The translations under genes were made by a program, and so were the position numbers. Shown piece by piece: positions 3,882-5,131 of a stretch of DNA of 5,131 nucleotides. The notes below the pieces were generated by a model that saw nothing but the letters and a program-made list of their open reading frames with translations, had not been told where the DNA came from and searched no databases. The stretch is from Myxococcales bacterium (lineage in GTDB: Bacteria; Myxococcota; Myxococcia; Myxococcales; Myxococcaceae), in the NCBI GenBank assembly GCA_003153055.1, contig PMBV01000224.1:1-5131 (forward strand), given 5' to 3'. How positions within the stretch are numbered: position 1 is the first letter of the stretch; every line of letters begins with the position of its first letter.

Positions 3882-5131
3882 ATGACCGACCGCACGCTCG
3901 TCGCCTCGGCCACCAACCTGCTGGCCCGCGGGTTCTTCGTCGTGCCGATCGATCGACGCTCCCGAGACGGCGCGCCGACCAATGCGTTGTTCGCCGTCGC
4001 CCGGGCTCTGCAGCGTGTCATCACCATGAAGCGTCCGGCGCGGGCGGTGGCCATCGTCGACGCGGGCGCGAGGGCTCGAGGCTGGCCGGAGCTCTTGCAA
4101 GCGCAACTCGAGCCGCTCCTCGAGCTGCTCAGCACCTTCGGTTTACGAGTCATTGAGACGCCAGACGAGCTGCAGGTCGCCGCCAGCTACGCGCGCGCCG
4201 CGGCCGACGCGGGCGACGACGTCCTCATCGCCGGAGTCGACAAGCGCTACGCCCAGCTCGTCTCCCCGCGCCTCTCCTGGTTCGACGCCAACAAGAACGT
4301 CCGCTACACCGAGGACATCGTCACCAAGCGCTTCATGGTCCCTCCGGCGCAGGTGGGGGCCTGGCTGGCGTTGGTCGGCGACGAGGACCAGGTGCCGGGC
4401 GTGAAGGGCATCGGGGCCAAGGGCGCCACCGCGCTCCTCACTGCGTACGGCTCGGTGGAGGCAGCGCTGGCCGCGCAGGAGGCCATTGAAGGGGCCACGG
4501 GCAAGGCGCTCCGCGCGGCGGCGGTCGAGCTCCCGGCGAAGCTGGCTCAGGCCCGCCTCGACACCTCTCGGCCTCTGCCGGTCGCCTGGTCTGAGCTCGC
4601 GTGGACACCGCCTGCCCCGGCGGCCCTCAACGCCCTATTCGAAGGGCTGGCCTTTCCCGAGCTCCTGGTCAGCGACGCCGACGTGGTCGCGACCGAGCGC
4701 TGCCAGACGCCCGAGGACTTGGCGGCCGCGCTCGAGCGCCTCGGAAGTGGGCCCATCGCGCTCAACGCCTTGCTGGAGGACCCCGACCCGGTGAAGTCGG
4801 CGCTCACCGGCATCGGCGTGTCGGCCGGCGGGGGTGCGTCGTTCTTCGTCGACCGCTCGAGCCCGGCGTGGCCGGCGATGGTCCGCTGGCTCGAAGACGC
4901 GCGCGCGCCGAAAGAAGGGCATGACCTGGTCGGCGCTCTGGTTGCGTTGCGGCGCGAGGGCGTGGAGCTGAGGGGCCTGGTGTCTGACTCGGCGTGTTGC
5001 TCTCACCTCACCCAACCCAGCAACTGGGCGCCACATGATCTCCCCCTCGTCGCCCGGCAGGTGCTGGGGCGCGCCCTGCGAGATGATGACGAGGTGCGCG
5101 GTGTCGGCAAGGGGCGCAAGGCCTGGCGAGC
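3882..5131 (+). CDS. DNA polymerase I-like protein, N-terminal 416 residues (runs off the window); both nuclease active sites degenerate
   Basis: Reads without a stop from ATG 3882 to the window edge. Residues 1-262 follow the PolA 5' nuclease domain: LLARGFF, GAPTNALFAVARAL, a beta-strand ending in Asp60, ETPDELQ, VLIAGVDKRYAQL and the helix-hairpin-helix VPGVKGIGAKGATALL (171-186). Residues 270-416 follow the 3'-5' exonuclease domain up to GVGKGRKAW; the polymerase domain would lie beyond the edge. Against E. coli or Taq PolA, most metal-binding acids are missing. The first Asp becomes Ser9, the E-A-D-D motif becomes DELQ (95-98), and D-K-D becomes DKR (120-122). The GDxSDN loop is one residue shorter (GDEDQ), and the Arg/Tyr/Lys arch after Asp60 is deleted by about 14 residues. 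In the exonuclease domain the D-x-E pair becomes Asn295 and Leu297, and the second-motif Asp becomes Ala352. No Shine-Dalgarno is evident. Probably a PolA paralogue. Whether it polymerises cannot be judged here, so polA is not assigned. Confidence 0.82.
   Translation, partial: MTDRTLVASATNLLARGFFVVPIDRRSRDGAPTNALFAVARALQRVITMKRPARAVAIVDAGARARGWPELLQAQLEPLLELLSTFGLRVIETPDELQVAASYARAAADAGDDVLIAGVDKRYAQLVSPRLSWFDANKNVRYTEDIVTKRFMVPPAQVGAWLALVGDEDQVPGVKGIGAKGATALLTAYGSVEAALAAQEAIEGATGKALRAAAVELPAKLAQARLDTSRPLPVAWSELAWTPPAPAALNALFEGLAFPELLVSDADVVATERCQTPEDLAAALERLGSGPIALNALLEDPDPVKSALTGIGVSAGGGASFFVDRSSPAWPAMVRWLEDARAPKEGHDLVGALVALRREGVELRGLVSDSACCSHLTQPSNWAPHDLPLVARQVLGRALRDDDEVRGVGKGRKAWR

Noticed and set aside
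4153..4924. Several short overlapping frames on both strands within the PolA-like gene, and the idea that a frameshift breaks this gene
   Set aside because: The frame from 3882 was read codon by codon to the window edge without a stop and shows PolA landmarks in order. The other frames are shadows.

Overview
The window is GC-rich and densely coding. It looks like a member of the Myxococcota (former Deltaproteobacteria). The support is a MYXO-CTERM-like sorting tail at the left edge, a GTG-initiated lipoprotein and strong G/C preference at third codon positions. No rRNA, tRNA, CRISPR array, insertion sequence or integrase was seen.

Layout. (1) Positions 2-478, plus strand: the end of a gene entering from the left. 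It carries a Cys-Gly-Cys / hydrophobic / Arg-rich tail typical of myxobacterial surface-sorted proteins, but its frame does not stop where such tails normally end and runs into the antisense of the next gene. (2) 161-2140, minus strand: a 659-residue predicted lipoprotein with two tandem copies of a beta-sandwich-like module and a C-terminal spherulin-4 (GH135-like) glycosidase domain with a conserved Asp-Glu pair. (3) 2141-2397: a 257-bp divergent intergenic region with a G+C-rich dyad and a pair of 8-bp direct repeats. (4) 2398-3042, plus strand: a left-handed beta-helix (hexapeptide) acyltransferase of the maltose/sugar O-acetyltransferase type. (5) 3043-3122: a gap holding an 18-bp near-perfect palindrome upstream of the next gene. 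(6) 3123-3821, plus strand: a 232-residue protein with a stand-alone MshEN (T2SSE_N) domain, a known c-di-GMP-binding fold, followed by a C-terminal segment that aligns without gaps to a ribbon-helix-helix pattern. (7) 3882-5131, plus strand, cut by the window edge: a DNA polymerase I-like protein whose 5' nuclease domain and proofreading domain keep their fold signatures but lack most catalytic acidic residues.

How the genes may work together (inference). The spherulin-4 hydrolase, the acyltransferase and the c-di-GMP-type domain fit an exopolysaccharide or biofilm-matrix theme: modification, trimming and second-messenger control. The PolA-like gene looks functionally separate and may simply lie downstream.

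The two strongest leads are the MshEN plus ribbon-helix-helix-like protein with a palindrome just upstream, which could be a c-di-GMP-responsive DNA-binding regulator of a kind I do not recognise, and the PolA-like protein with two apparently dead nuclease domains and an intact DNA-binding helix-turn-helix.
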